Assembly (NCBI GenBank): GCA_009731375.1
Contig: BJOX01000163.1
Coordinates: forward strand, 136,821-197,814
Length of the DNA stretch: 60,994 nt
Source: Paulinella micropora
Lineage: Eukaryota > Cercozoa > Imbricatea > Euglyphida
Direction: 5' to 3'
The notes beneath the pieces are model-generated. The model saw only the letters and a program-made list of their open reading frames with translations, searched no databases and was not told the DNA's origin. The position numbers and the translations under genes were made by a program. Positions 16,595 through 24,975 of the stretch are shown here, piece after piece (the first letter of the stretch is position 1; each line of letters opens with the position of its first letter).

Positions 16595-18691
16595 TCATTG
16601 AGTGCCCCTGAACGCGTACGCGATCTGGTCCGCGTCGAGGACGCTCTTGAGACCGGACAATGCCTCCCGTATTTCTTCATTGTCTTTTTGCTGGATAGCC
16701 TTCTCGAGTTTCTGGGCCCTCTCTTGCTGGAAATCAGTGAGGTTGTTAGGCAAGGCATGCAGAATCCATAGTGCCGCGTCTGCAGCAGTGGCATTGGTGC
16801 CGAGAAGCTCGCCGACATTGCCGTACTTAAACTCTTGCGCCAATTGTTGCTTGCCATCATCTGACCACTCGATTTGTGGAGGTAAGTGGCTCGTGTCGCT
16901 GGTCACGGCGTATGACAGGAGGTTTTTCACCGTGCCCGTTGTCATGTCTGCTCCTGTCAGCAGAAGCTTGCCGGTGCCTTCTGTCAGGCCACCTAAGCCC
17001 TCTATGAGTTTTACTCCTGCGCCCCCGAGCAGCTTGCCTCCTTCACTTGCTACGCTGCCCACGCCCGTCGCCAAGCTGCCTATACCACCCCCAAGGCCTG
17101 GCGCAGCGCTGTTGGCTGCGCTGCCGATCGTAGTGCCGACCACGTCAGCGGAGCCGCCAACAAGAGCGCCGATCAAGCTGCCGACCCCTCCACCGACGGC
17201 CGCGATCGTGCCCAGCGCACTGGCGACCTTGGTGGCGCCGAGCGCCTTTCCGACCTTGATAGTCAGGACCTTTTGCTTGTGTTTAGCCAGCTCTTTCTGT
17301 TTTTGCGCCAATTGTTGTTTGGACATTATCCCCTTTTGTTCCGCCTCCGCTAACTTGCTCTCGGCCGCGTCAATCTGGGCAAGCATCGCAGTCTTGGCCT
17401 CCTGTAGCTTGACGGAATTGGCCTTCGTGGCAACTTTGCTCTTGAGCTCGCTCATTTCCTTGGCGTCCTGTGTTGCCTTTGCCGTCAATTTGTCCAGATT
17501 TGCGATTGCCTCCTGGGCCTTTTCTCTTTGGACCTTGGCCTCTGCCTCTTGCTTGGCGGCCTGGGTAGTGGTTTCCAACAAGTCTCCCTCGGTGTCCAGC
17601 TTCTCCTTGGCGGACTCGTTGAGTTTCTTCTTGGCTTCCACTTTCTTGGCCTCCGCTTCAGCCAACTTCTTTTGTTGCTCTGCCTTCTTGAGTGTGGCGT
17701 TGGTCTCTGCGTTTAACTTGGCCACCTCATATTCGTGTTTTTCGTCCTCGTACAGCTCGGTGGCCTGGTGCATCGCCACTGCCACGTCGATTGGGTCGGG
17801 GCTGGAGTCGTTGAGTGCTACTTGCAGCCGGGAGAGAGCAAGGTTGAGTGACGGGCTAGGAACCAGAACGCCGGCCGTGGGCTCGAGTAGCTTGTCCTTC
17901 CATTTGGTAAACGGGTCCGACCCGCCCAGCAGGTTTGCAAAAAATGAGCCGATGTGCGTGTCCTTGGTAGCCTGAAGGAGAGCAGCCGCGTCGGTCCTGG
18001 TTTGTGGCGTAACGTACGGCGGCATGCTCTTGTGCGGCTTCTTGGCGGGAGGAGGGGGTGGCTCATCTTCTTCCTGCCCCTCTTCCACTTGGCCGTCCTC
18101 GCTCTCTTTTGGACCCTCATCCTCCGTCTCCGCTGCCTTTGGGGGCTCCTTGTCCTCTTCCTTCGTCTCTGCGGCCTTTTTCGGTTCTTCTTTGTCCTCC
18201 TTCGCCTTCTCTGGCTCGTGCTCTTCCTCCTCAGTCACCCCTGATTCGTCTTCCTCTTCCCCCTCCTCGTCTTCTTCCATCTTCTCTGGCTCGTCGGCCT
18301 TCGGCCCCTCTTCCGTCTCCTCCGTCTTCTCCTTGTCGTGTTCTGTGGCCTTCGGCCCCTCTTCCTTCTCTTTTGTTTCTGCGGCCTTCGGCTCCTCTTC
18401 CTTCTTCTTTTGTTCTACAGCCTTCGGCCCCTTCGCTTCTTCTGTCTTTGCGGGCACTGCGATTGCCGGCGCCGCCTCCGCCGGCTCCAGCAGCTGCATG
18501 GCCGCGCCGAGGTTAGGATTTGCGTAGTGCATGAGGCCGCGGGCCTTGGCAGAGACTGCCACGGGGCCCTGGTTTTCCGGTCGCTTGAGCCGCTTTGGCA
18601 TAGGCGATTCATCCAGCCAGGCCGGCCTCTTGTGAGAATTGCCCGCTACTACCGGCCGGGTGCTGATCCACGGACAGTTTGGAGCAAACAT
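16595..18691 (-). CDS. Large acidic, coiled-coil and Gly/Ala-rich protein, paralogous at its N-terminus to the next gene
   Basis: This 698-residue protein has four zones. Residues 1-70 are basic with a PKRLKRP NLS-like patch and the motif LMHYANPNL (53-61). Residues about 80-240 are strongly acidic Glu/Lys/Pro repeats of the KEEEGPKA type. Residues about 315-490 are a long Ala/Lys/Glu coiled coil. Residues about 490-610 are Gly/Ala-rich and hydrophobic with repeated GxGxL(A/T)xG steps, which could insert in or lie on a membrane. The C-terminal 80 residues are a charged helical domain. The shared motif with the WH2-like gene upstream suggests a common virion- or packaging-targeting signal. Function unknown. 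Confidence 0.6.
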   Translation of the reverse strand: MFAPNCPWISTRPVVAGNSHKRPAWLDESPMPKRLKRPENQGPVAVSAKARGLMHYANPNLGAAMQLLEPAEAAPAIAVPAKTEEAKGPKAVEQKKKEEEPKAAETKEKEEGPKATEHDKEKTEETEEGPKADEPEKMEEDEEGEEEDESGVTEEEEHEPEKAKEDKEEPKKAAETKEEDKEPPKAAETEDEGPKESEDGQVEEGQEEDEPPPPPAKKPHKSMPPYVTPQTRTDAAALLQATKDTHIGSFFANLLGGSDPFTKWKDKLLEPTAGVLVPSPSLNLALSRLQVALNDSSPDPIDVAVAMHQATELYEDEKHEYEVAKLNAETNATLKKAEQQKKLAEAEAKKVEAKKKLNESAKEKLDTEGDLLETTTQAAKQEAEAKVQREKAQEAIANLDKLTAKATQDAKEMSELKSKVATKANSVKLQEAKTAMLAQIDAAESKLAEAEQKGIMSKQQLAQKQKELAKHKQKVLTIKVGKALGATKVASALGTIAAVGGGVGSLIGALVGGSADVVGTTIGSAANSAAPGLGGGIGSLATGVGSVASEGGKLLGGAGVKLIEGLGGLTEGTGKLLLTGADMTTGTVKNLLSYAVTSDTSHLPPQIEWSDDGKQQLAQEFKYGNVGELLGTNATAADAALWILHALPNNLTDFQQERAQKLEKAIQQKDNEEIREALSGLKSVLDADQIAYAFRGTQ

Positions 18692-18724
18692 CAGTATTTG
18701 TTTACTGATCGTCAGGAAAAAAAA

Positions 18725-19807
18725 TCATTTGAGCCCCTCTTCTATGATCTTCTTCCTGGCCACCAGCCTGGCCTTTTTCTTTCTTATGGCTTCTGTCTCG
18801 TCCGACTTGCCGTGAAGGTCTTCCTCTTTCTTAATCAGCGCCTCGAGCTCGGTTATCGCTTCGCCCAGCTTGTGTGACCAGGCCCTCAGTTTCTCTTCTT
18901 GTTTGGGAGTCTTGTTCGCTTGGTACGCTGCCACTTGGTGTTTAGCTTCTTGTGTCTTCAGGTCGGCTTTCTTGAGCGTAGCGCCCTTCTTGAGCTGGTC
19001 CAGCATCGTGGGCTTTTCGGCCTTTTCTTTCTCTTCGGCTGCCTTTTTAGCGGCCGCGTGCGCCGCTGTGTCGACTTTCTTAAGCTTACCGCCCGCCTTG
19101 ATCGCTTGATTAATCGCGTCTTGTGGATCTGTCGGCGCCGCTTTTTGTGTCTTTTGGTCGACTTTCTTGAGCTTCTTGCCGGCCTTGATGGACTGCATCA
19201 GCGCCTCTGTCGGGTCCGAAGCCGCCTTGATAGTTTCTTTTCTCCATTCCTTGTACGCCTCCTTAAACTGCCTGGAATATTCCTCTTTTGTTATGACTCC
19301 GTCGTCTCGTTTTTGGCGCAGCTCTTCGTACTTAGCATGCATCGCGTTTGTCGCCTTTTCTTTTTTCAGCTCTTCGATTGGGCGGCCAGACATTTTGGAC
19401 GCCAGCTCCCAGAGCTTCTGTTCCGAGTCGATTGAGTCCAGCGTCGATGCACCCGCGGCAGCTTTCGTGCCTGCCTTCGCGCCCGTGTCGGCCGGCAGCG
19501 GCGGGGCGGCGGGGATTGACGGGCCTGCGCCGGTCGCCGACAGCGGCGGGGCGGCGGGGATTGGCGAGCCTGTGCCAGTCGCCGGCAGCGGCGGAGCGGT
19601 GGGGATTGGCGAGCCAGTGCTGGCAGCAGGCGCGACCGCATCCAGCACGGCAGAGAGCTGCGGGTTAGCATATTTCATGATTTCCCTGGTCCTGGCCGCC
19701 ATCTCGGCCGAAGCGCCACCGACAAAGCCAGTGCGCTGCTTCTTGAAAGGCAACGGCGCATCGCTGGTAAAAGCGCGGCCGGCGTGCCTCTTGCGCCAGG
19801 GCTTCAT
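18725..19807 (-). CDS. Proline-rich protein with three WH2-like motifs (candidate actin-binding/nucleating factor)
   Basis: This 360-residue protein combines elements of actin nucleation-promoting factors. Residues 65-105 hold three tandem Pro-rich repeats ending in APPLP or APPLS, like profilin-binding tracts. Three WH2-like motifs follow: 200-217 (ALMQSIKAGKKLKKV core), 229-246 (AINQAIKAGGKLKKV) and 267-282 (MLDQLKKGATLKKA). Each has the hydrophobic helix plus the LKK(V/A) tail that in known WH2 domains lies across the actin cleft. Helical charged regions flank them. Tandem WH2 plus proline-rich architecture is known in Spire, VopL/F, Sca2 and baculovirus p78/83. The N-terminal IMKYANPQL (43-51) is shared with the downstream gene. 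Actin activity here is inference. Confidence 0.7.
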   Translation of the reverse strand: MKPWRKRHAGRAFTSDAPLPFKKQRTGFVGGASAEMAARTREIMKYANPQLSAVLDAVAPAASTGSPIPTAPPLPATGTGSPIPAAPPLSATGAGPSIPAAPPLPADTGAKAGTKAAAGASTLDSIDSEQKLWELASKMSGRPIEELKKEKATNAMHAKYEELRQKRDDGVITKEEYSRQFKEAYKEWRKETIKAASDPTEALMQSIKAGKKLKKVDQKTQKAAPTDPQDAINQAIKAGGKLKKVDTAAHAAAKKAAEEKEKAEKPTMLDQLKKGATLKKADLKTQEAKHQVAAYQANKTPKQEEKLRAWSHKLGEAITELEALIKKEEDLHGKSDETEAIRKKKARLVARKKIIEEGLK

Positions 19808-19850
19808 GTTTTCCTTCTGTCAAAATCTGTGCAACGAAAATTAAAAAATC

Positions 19851-19994
19851 TCACTTGCCCTTCTTAACAATGTCCGCTGGCTTCTTCTTCTTCGGTTTTT
19901 GGGGCTTCTTGGCAGACAGCGCGGCCTCCACTGCCGCCTTGGCTGGGTCGGCCTGCTTGACTAGCAAGCGCGTCCTGTCGGTGATTAGTGGCAT
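19851..19994 (-). CDS. Very small basic protein (47 residues)
   Basis: An ATG at 19994, directly preceded by an A7 tract on the minus strand, opens a 47-codon frame ending in TGA at 19851. The product is Lys-rich with a PKPKKKKPAD patch, an NLS- or DNA-binding-like tail. It is the promoter-proximal gene of the long minus-strand virion block and lies back to back with the packaging ATPase gene. Short length limits confidence. Confidence 0.5.
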   Translation of the reverse strand: MPLITDRTRLLVKQADPAKAAVEAALSAKKPQKPKKKKPADIVKKGK

Positions 19995-20028
19995 CTTTTT
20001 TTAATATTCGAGGAGAAGTTTTAAAAAA
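19995..20028. promoter_or_regulatory. Divergent promoter region between virion block and ATPase
   Basis: Only 34 bases separate two divergent ATGs. The region is A/T-rich, with T7 and A7 tracts against each start codon and TAATATTC between them, so both genes must use compact promoters or share one. Confidence 0.45.
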
Positions 20029-21324
20029 ATGATGCAGCAGCAGCAGCCGGAAGGCCCGGTCGAACGGCTGCCGGAGCCGGAACAGCAGCTTGGCGAGAAG
20101 ACCATCGAGGAAAAGATACTCGACTATGTCGACAAGCAGAAAGACAAGGGCAAGAAGAAGAAGAAGAAAGAGCAGCAGCCGGCAGAGCAGCTGCAGCCGA
20201 CCGAGTTCAAGCGGAACATCGAAGTCTTCTACCCGCGCGAAAAGGGAGCGGGGCAGCTGTTCGTGCTAGTCGGCAAGTCGGAACGCGGCAAGACCCATTT
20301 CCTGAAATGGCTCTTGTACAGCCTGTGCGCGCGCAAGAAGGACCCCTTCCAGTACGGCCTGGTCATGGTTCGCACCAAGTTCAAGAACAGCTTTTCTTTT
20401 CATTTTGCGAGCGAGCAGCACTGCAAGATCTACGAAGGGTTCAGGATGGACATCTTGCAGAACTACGTGGAAAATCTCAAGAAGCGCTACCTGGAGAACA
20501 AGTACCTGGAGCCGTCGTTCATTGTTTTTGACGACCTGGTTGGCATCATCGACTCGACCGACCGCTGGATGCAGAACTTTTTTGGTACATACCGCCACTA
20601 TAACATCACGATCTTCATTGCAGTGCAGTACCTCACCGGGCGGAACTCCGTATCGCCGATTATGCGCGAACAGACTAGTCATTGCATCATGTTCAACTCG
20701 AAAGTGCAGCGGACTCTTACTAATTTGTGGGAGAATTTCGGCCAGCTCTTTCCCAAAAAGGAGTTTATGGCTCACTTTGCCCAATGCACGGATGAGCGCA
20801 ACGTGGGAACGCGGCATGCTGCAATGATTTACCACGAGCATTTAGACAGGCTGGAGTTAAACTATAAGTCCTGGCTCGCTCCAGCTTCGTTACCAGATGG
20901 CGAAGTCATCCTCAGAGGGCCAGACCCGCCCAAGCCGCCGAGCCGCGCGGACATCCAGAAGCAAGAGAGACTGAAACAGCTGGCGTACCGCGCTCCGAGC
21001 TGGCTACCGTCTTCGCTCAAGGGCATGTCGCGCCAAGAGCGAGAGATGATGCAAAGAATGTTATTCTACGGCGACAGAGCGAGACAGCGCCTCAAAAAGG
21101 ACGGAAAGACCATGGCCCAGCGGGACAAGGAGATCCTCCAGAAGCTGGACCAGCAGACCCGGGACGCCGAGAAGCTGGCGGCAGAGCGGTTTGCACAGCA
21201 GAACCAGCTGCAAGCTGCGCCGTTCAAGCCCAATTTCATGTACACGAACGCCGGCACAACGGTCAAGCCGCTCCCGCCTATCATAGGCGGCGGTCCGCCC
21301 GCCAACGGTTACGACAGCTCTTGA
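20029..21324 (+). CDS. A32/FtsK-HerA-type genome packaging ATPase
   Basis: This 431-residue protein pumps viral DNA into capsids in related viruses. After a Gln/Lys-rich N-terminus (residues 1-60) it has a P-loop at 82-89 (GKSERGKT, preceded by LFVLV), a Walker B at about 163-169 (SFIVFDD), and a sensor-like segment NITIFIAVQYLTG near 190-202. The C-terminal 120 residues are a charged Gln/Arg-rich tail with YRAPSWLPSSLKGMSRQE. Length is greater than the usual 250-300 residues because of both tails. A second ATG lies one codon in. It is divergent to the virion gene block and followed by the F-box gene on the same strand. Confidence 0.9.
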   Translation: MMQQQQPEGPVERLPEPEQQLGEKTIEEKILDYVDKQKDKGKKKKKKEQQPAEQLQPTEFKRNIEVFYPREKGAGQLFVLVGKSERGKTHFLKWLLYSLCARKKDPFQYGLVMVRTKFKNSFSFHFASEQHCKIYEGFRMDILQNYVENLKKRYLENKYLEPSFIVFDDLVGIIDSTDRWMQNFFGTYRHYNITIFIAVQYLTGRNSVSPIMREQTSHCIMFNSKVQRTLTNLWENFGQLFPKKEFMAHFAQCTDERNVGTRHAAMIYHEHLDRLELNYKSWLAPASLPDGEVILRGPDPPKPPSRADIQKQERLKQLAYRAPSWLPSSLKGMSRQEREMMQRMLFYGDRARQRLKKDGKTMAQRDKEILQKLDQQTRDAEKLAAERFAQQNQLQAAPFKPNFMYTNAGTTVKPLPPIIGGGPPANGYDSS

Positions 21325-21357
21325 AAAACAAAAGTTCTGGCCCTTATAGTTAAAAAA

Positions 21358-21936
21358 ATGCTACTGGCCGCGTTACCAGCTGATCTCCTGATAGAGGTGC
21401 TTTCTTACCTCCGCGTCGGCGAGGTCGCGCACACGATCCGCCACCTCAAAACGCACACGAGCCGGTTCGCGCGCGGCCGGTGGAAGCGGCGCAAAGTGCA
21501 GAACGGCGAGCTGTCCGGCCTGCACAAGTTCCTGAACGCTACTTTCAATTACGACACCAAGTCGCTGCCGCGCCTCATCAACACCGTGTCGCGCAAGAGC
21601 GAGCACATCTGCTTTACCTGCACCCAAAAGAGGACGGTCGAGGGCTACTGCGGCACCTGCTTCGTGTTCCACCACCGCGACCGGGTGATCACTCCCTTTG
21701 CCGCGTGCAGGCGCATGGGCCGCACGTCTTTCCCCGTGCCCAGGACGACACGAGACTCTATTGTAGCGCTGGCGTATATACCGGCCTACCGCTTCCGTAT
21801 GGCGTATGAAGAAGCTGGTTGGCCCGTGCTGCAAGTAGACAAGTGGACCAGCTATTTGTGGCTGACGGGAGCCGAAGAGACTGCCGCCCGGTTCAAGCCC
21901 CGGTTCAACAGGGGGCTGTACATTACGGATTTTTAA
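21358..21936 (+). CDS. F-box-like protein with a four-Cys zinc motif
   Basis: Residues 6-23 (LPADLLIEVLSYLRVGEV) match the start of an F-box, which binds Skp1 and recruits substrates to SCF ubiquitin ligases. Residues 85-101 have CxxC-x9-CxxC (CFTC and CGTC), a likely zinc-binding site, and the C-terminal part is aromatic and basic and may be the substrate-binding module. The total of 192 residues is short for an F-box protein. F-box proteins of large DNA viruses redirect host ubiquitination; the target here is unknown. The ATG follows an A7 tract. Confidence 0.65.
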   Translation: MLLAALPADLLIEVLSYLRVGEVAHTIRHLKTHTSRFARGRWKRRKVQNGELSGLHKFLNATFNYDTKSLPRLINTVSRKSEHICFTCTQKRTVEGYCGTCFVFHHRDRVITPFAACRRMGRTSFPVPRTTRDSIVALAYIPAYRFRMAYEEAGWPVLQVDKWTSYLWLTGAEETAARFKPRFNRGLYITDF

Positions 21937-21954
21937 ATCTTCTTGATTTTTTAA
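21937..21954. other. Shared 3' region of convergent genes with TTAATTAA palindrome
   Basis: The gap between two convergent stop codons holds T-rich sequence and TTAATTAAAA. The same palindrome recurs at about 5838, 27,354 (as CTAATTAA) and 28,181, always between genes. Confidence 0.4.
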
Positions 21955-22512
21955 TTAAAACGAAAAATGCTCTGCGACGCTCTCAAGTTCGTTTTCTTCT
22001 TCCCCGTCCTGCTCGTAAGTCAGAACAGGGGTCAGGAGCTCGAAAGGAGGCATTGCCTCTTCTTCGGTGTCAACTGTACCAACTGTCTCGTCCAGAGCAG
22101 GCTGGAGCATGCTTGTTGTGTCTGGAGCGAACTGTCCAAGAATTGCAAATCCGTCGCGGACGCCCTCGAGATAGCTCACGGCAGTGGCGACGCTTGGTTC
22201 AAGGGGCTTGTTACTGACCCTGGGCTGTGTCCGCCGTGAGGGCCGCACGTTCCAGTCCGACGCAAACTGGCCCATGACCTCGACTGCTATTTCTGGCGCG
22301 CAGACCCACGTGCCACAGCGCTGGCCGCGCTGTTTCGGGAATTTGAATCTCGAAATGTGGCCGTTGGTTAGCCGGTAGGGGTGTAGCTGGAGGTGCCTGC
22401 GGATCCGTTCCGCGCAACGGCTAGGAGTCAAAAAAGGAAACGTTTTCCCGGCAAAATCAACGAGCGAAATTTTCCCGTCAGGTGCCACTCGGCATGGTTT
22501 GTCGCAACTCAT
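21955..22512 (-). CDS. Putative KilA-N/MSV199-like DNA-binding protein
   Basis: Starting from ATG 22512 (MSCDKPC), this 185-residue protein has a compact N-terminal half with GKISLVDFAGKTFPF, a helical RCAERIRRHLQ segment, and FKFPKQRGQRCGTWVC followed by APEIAVEVMGQFA. The order of a short strand, helices and an F(K/P)F...GQ...TxV segment resembles KilA-N or MSV199-type domains of eukaryotic DNA viruses, but the match is weak. The C-terminal half is acidic and disordered. The frame continues upstream to 22584 with non-conserved sequence. Confidence 0.4.
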   Translation of the reverse strand: MSCDKPCRVAPDGKISLVDFAGKTFPFLTPSRCAERIRRHLQLHPYRLTNGHISRFKFPKQRGQRCGTWVCAPEIAVEVMGQFASDWNVRPSRRTQPRVSNKPLEPSVATAVSYLEGVRDGFAILGQFAPDTTSMLQPALDETVGTVDTEEEAMPPFELLTPVLTYEQDGEEENELESVAEHFSF

Positions 22513-22621
22513 CGTAATTAGCGGCGCGGCAAAAAAAATTGCAAGGGCTTCGACCTTGCTCTGCTTTTCACTTTCTGACTTCAATAAAAGTCAGATTATG
22601 AGCTTTTGGTTCTTGAATCTC

Positions 22622-24934
22622 TTAACACAATTGTGTAAACCGCGTGATCTGAGCGGCTGGTGTAGGATCAGCCGTATCAAGGGCCGTAGCGGCATGACTA
22701 GCGAAACGGTAAGAGGCTTTCACGGAAAAAATAGAATCGACAGTCCCGCGCCAAAAACCGGGCCGGCGCAGTTCTTGGGCATGGTGCTGTAAATTTGCGG
22801 CGAAAAATTCCACGGCTTGGCGGCGTAACCGTTCGGCTCTGGTCTCGCGTGGCAGCTGAGTGAGCCTAGGCGGGATTACGTATTTCAGGTCACCCAAAAC
22901 CCGGGCATAGTCAGAGGCTAGCTTTTCGCCCTGTTGCACAATGGCCTGCACAATCTTAAGCAAGTCCGGCTCGTGTAGTGAGGGCACTGCCTTGCTCATC
23001 ACTTTGACCTTGTCGTAAAACATCTGCGTCTTGAGATTGCCGAGCCCTTCCTCTTTGTTTTCGTACTCGAGCGTGTGCCCCAAAACCCGGCTGAAAAACA
23101 CCGGCCGGGCCACGAGCGACTGGTTGCCGTAGAGTTCCCAGGCCACGTTGGCGTAGATGGCTCGCAGCAAGTGAGGGTGGCTAATGCGGAATTCGCTCTT
23201 GGTGCGCTCTTGGTAGAGGCGTGTCAGGTCTTCGAACGTGTTTTTGAAGCCCCCGCCTTTCAGGGCCGCGGAAACCTGCTGGTTAGGCATCACTTGGCTG
23301 GGCCGTTCGATGTTCTTCTTGTTGCCGGCGTTCACCAGCGACTTCATCCAGGGGAGGGTGCTGACCTTCATCTTCTTCGCGGGTGGCATGGCAATGGGCT
23401 GGTTGTCCTCTTCGGCCAAGATCTGTGCCCGGTGCGAGGTCCAGCTCAAGTAATCTGACTTGGGCCTGTCGCCTTTAAGCAGCATGCTGGCATCAGGCGC
23501 CATTTTCGCCCTGTGCTTGAAGTGGTTCTCGGCGCCGTAGATCAGGTGCCGGTAGATTCTCAGCACGCCAGTCGACGAGGCCGTGGGTAAGGCGACGGGC
23601 TTGCCGACATAGATAGAGTCTTGGTAGTCGCTTTGCTCGTCCGGGTCCCTTCTGGGGTCTGCTCCCTTTTTCGCCGCCCGGTGTTGCAAGACGTGCTTTT
23701 GGCGGCCAATCTCCGTAAACGTTATGTACTGGTCGTCCTCCACGGGCAAGAACTCGCTGAACTTCCACAGCTCGGCCATGCGACAGCCGAGGATAGACAG
23801 CAGCAGAAAGGACTGTAGGGCCCACAGTGGGTGTCTCTCGCTAGGCGCAAAGGGGCCGTCGTTGGTGCGCTTGGCCTCAGCCGACTCAAAGCAGTCCGCC
23901 TCCGCGAGCATGGCTCGGTAGAGCTCGTCCAAGAACGCGCACCAGGGGTCCAAGAAGAGCACGTGCCTGTTCTTGAGGTTGGCCATGGTCGCTTTGCTGG
24001 TCTGTAGGGCCCCTCTGGCGCTCACGTCCCTGTCGCGAAAATAGCTGCCTCCTTCCGTAAACCACTTCTTCACAAAGTCTTCTCCCCAGACGCAGCGCGA
24101 GGGCTGTTTAGATTTGTCTTGTACCTCTTTTATTGAGGCCAAGATCAGCCACTCGACGACAAAGTCCGTGTAGTCTCTGCTGCGTGAACTCAGCCCTGGC
24201 CTGGCCGCGTCTACCAGGTCGTTGATGAACGGCAGAAACTGCTCCACGTCTCGCCGCAGCCTCAGCAGAGTCGCACAGAAGGCCAGCAGGCACGTAGGGA
24301 AAGGCCCTTCTGTCTTGGTCACGATCGATTTGATCCACCTGTCTTCGTCGCCGAACAGGACCTTGCGCAGCGTGGTGGTCTTGCGGCCTACCACGTCGGC
24401 GGAGCTGGCAGGGAAAAGCAGGCCGCCGCCCTCTTGCTCCACAATGATAAAGTTCAACTCCGAGGCCTTGTTTCTCTTGAGCAGCTTGGTTTTGTCCAGG
24501 CCGCTGTTCGCGTACAACAGGTGTGCAAACTGGTGGTCGTCGCTGTTTTCTTTGGTCAAGAATTCCGACCAGTGGCCCCGGCGTCCCGAGATGATCTTGG
24601 CGAGCGCGGGCGAGGGTTCGTGGAGGGCCGGGTCCACACCGCACGCGCAAAGGTGCATGCGGTCGAGCACCTGGTCCCGGTAACGGTCCCGCAGCTCGGC
24701 GAGGCTGGCCACGAAATTGTCCCGCAGGTCTACCCATTCCGCGGCGCTCATCTTGGTCTTGAGCGGCAGTCGTTCCGGCCAGACCGGCACCGGCTTCTGT
24801 CCCTTGCGTATCTCCTCGAGCGTGGTGTTGTTAAAAGCGTCGATCACCTCCTGGGGCGGCCTGGGGTCGATCGTCACGACCGGGCGGTGGTTGGGCTCCG
24901 CGCCAAGCCGGCCACTCGCGGCCCACTTTGCCAT
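22622..24934 (-). CDS. Tyrosine recombinase, telomere-resolvase (protelomerase)-like
   Basis: This 770-residue protein has tyrosine recombinase hallmarks in its C-terminal half: Arg 385 in LGCRMAEL, a lysine in the beta-hairpin region near 413-424, HxxxR-type residues at 586-591 (ISHPHLLR), the helix AIYANVAWELYG, His 620 in SRVLGH, and a candidate nucleophile Tyr 640 (or 624). The wording of HxLLRAIYA with a following FFxxVLGH is closest in my recollection to telomere resolvases, which make covalently closed hairpin ends. The large N-terminal region (1-370) would be DNA-binding. Integration or end-resolution are both possible. The 14-base gap to the upstream VLTF3-like gene suggests coordinated expression. 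Confidence 0.65.
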   Translation of the reverse strand: MAKWAASGRLGAEPNHRPVVTIDPRPPQEVIDAFNNTTLEEIRKGQKPVPVWPERLPLKTKMSAAEWVDLRDNFVASLAELRDRYRDQVLDRMHLCACGVDPALHEPSPALAKIISGRRGHWSEFLTKENSDDHQFAHLLYANSGLDKTKLLKRNKASELNFIIVEQEGGGLLFPASSADVVGRKTTTLRKVLFGDEDRWIKSIVTKTEGPFPTCLLAFCATLLRLRRDVEQFLPFINDLVDAARPGLSSRSRDYTDFVVEWLILASIKEVQDKSKQPSRCVWGEDFVKKWFTEGGSYFRDRDVSARGALQTSKATMANLKNRHVLFLDPWCAFLDELYRAMLAEADCFESAEAKRTNDGPFAPSERHPLWALQSFLLLSILGCRMAELWKFSEFLPVEDDQYITFTEIGRQKHVLQHRAAKKGADPRRDPDEQSDYQDSIYVGKPVALPTASSTGVLRIYRHLIYGAENHFKHRAKMAPDASMLLKGDRPKSDYLSWTSHRAQILAEEDNQPIAMPPAKKMKVSTLPWMKSLVNAGNKKNIERPSQVMPNQQVSAALKGGGFKNTFEDLTRLYQERTKSEFRISHPHLLRAIYANVAWELYGNQSLVARPVFFSRVLGHTLEYENKEEGLGNLKTQMFYDKVKVMSKAVPSLHEPDLLKIVQAIVQQGEKLASDYARVLGDLKYVIPPRLTQLPRETRAERLRRQAVEFFAANLQHHAQELRRPGFWRGTVDSIFSVKASYRFASHAATALDTADPTPAAQITRFTQLC

Positions 24935-24975
24935 GATCTTTCTTTTGTTTAATGACTATAGGGTACAAGATTTGT
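24935..24975 (-). promoter_or_regulatory. AATCTTG-type promoter motif for recombinase gene
   Basis: The minus strand reads CTGAAAAAACAAATCTTGTACC about 30 bases upstream of the recombinase ATG, overlapping the last codons of the VLTF3-like gene. Confidence 0.5.
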
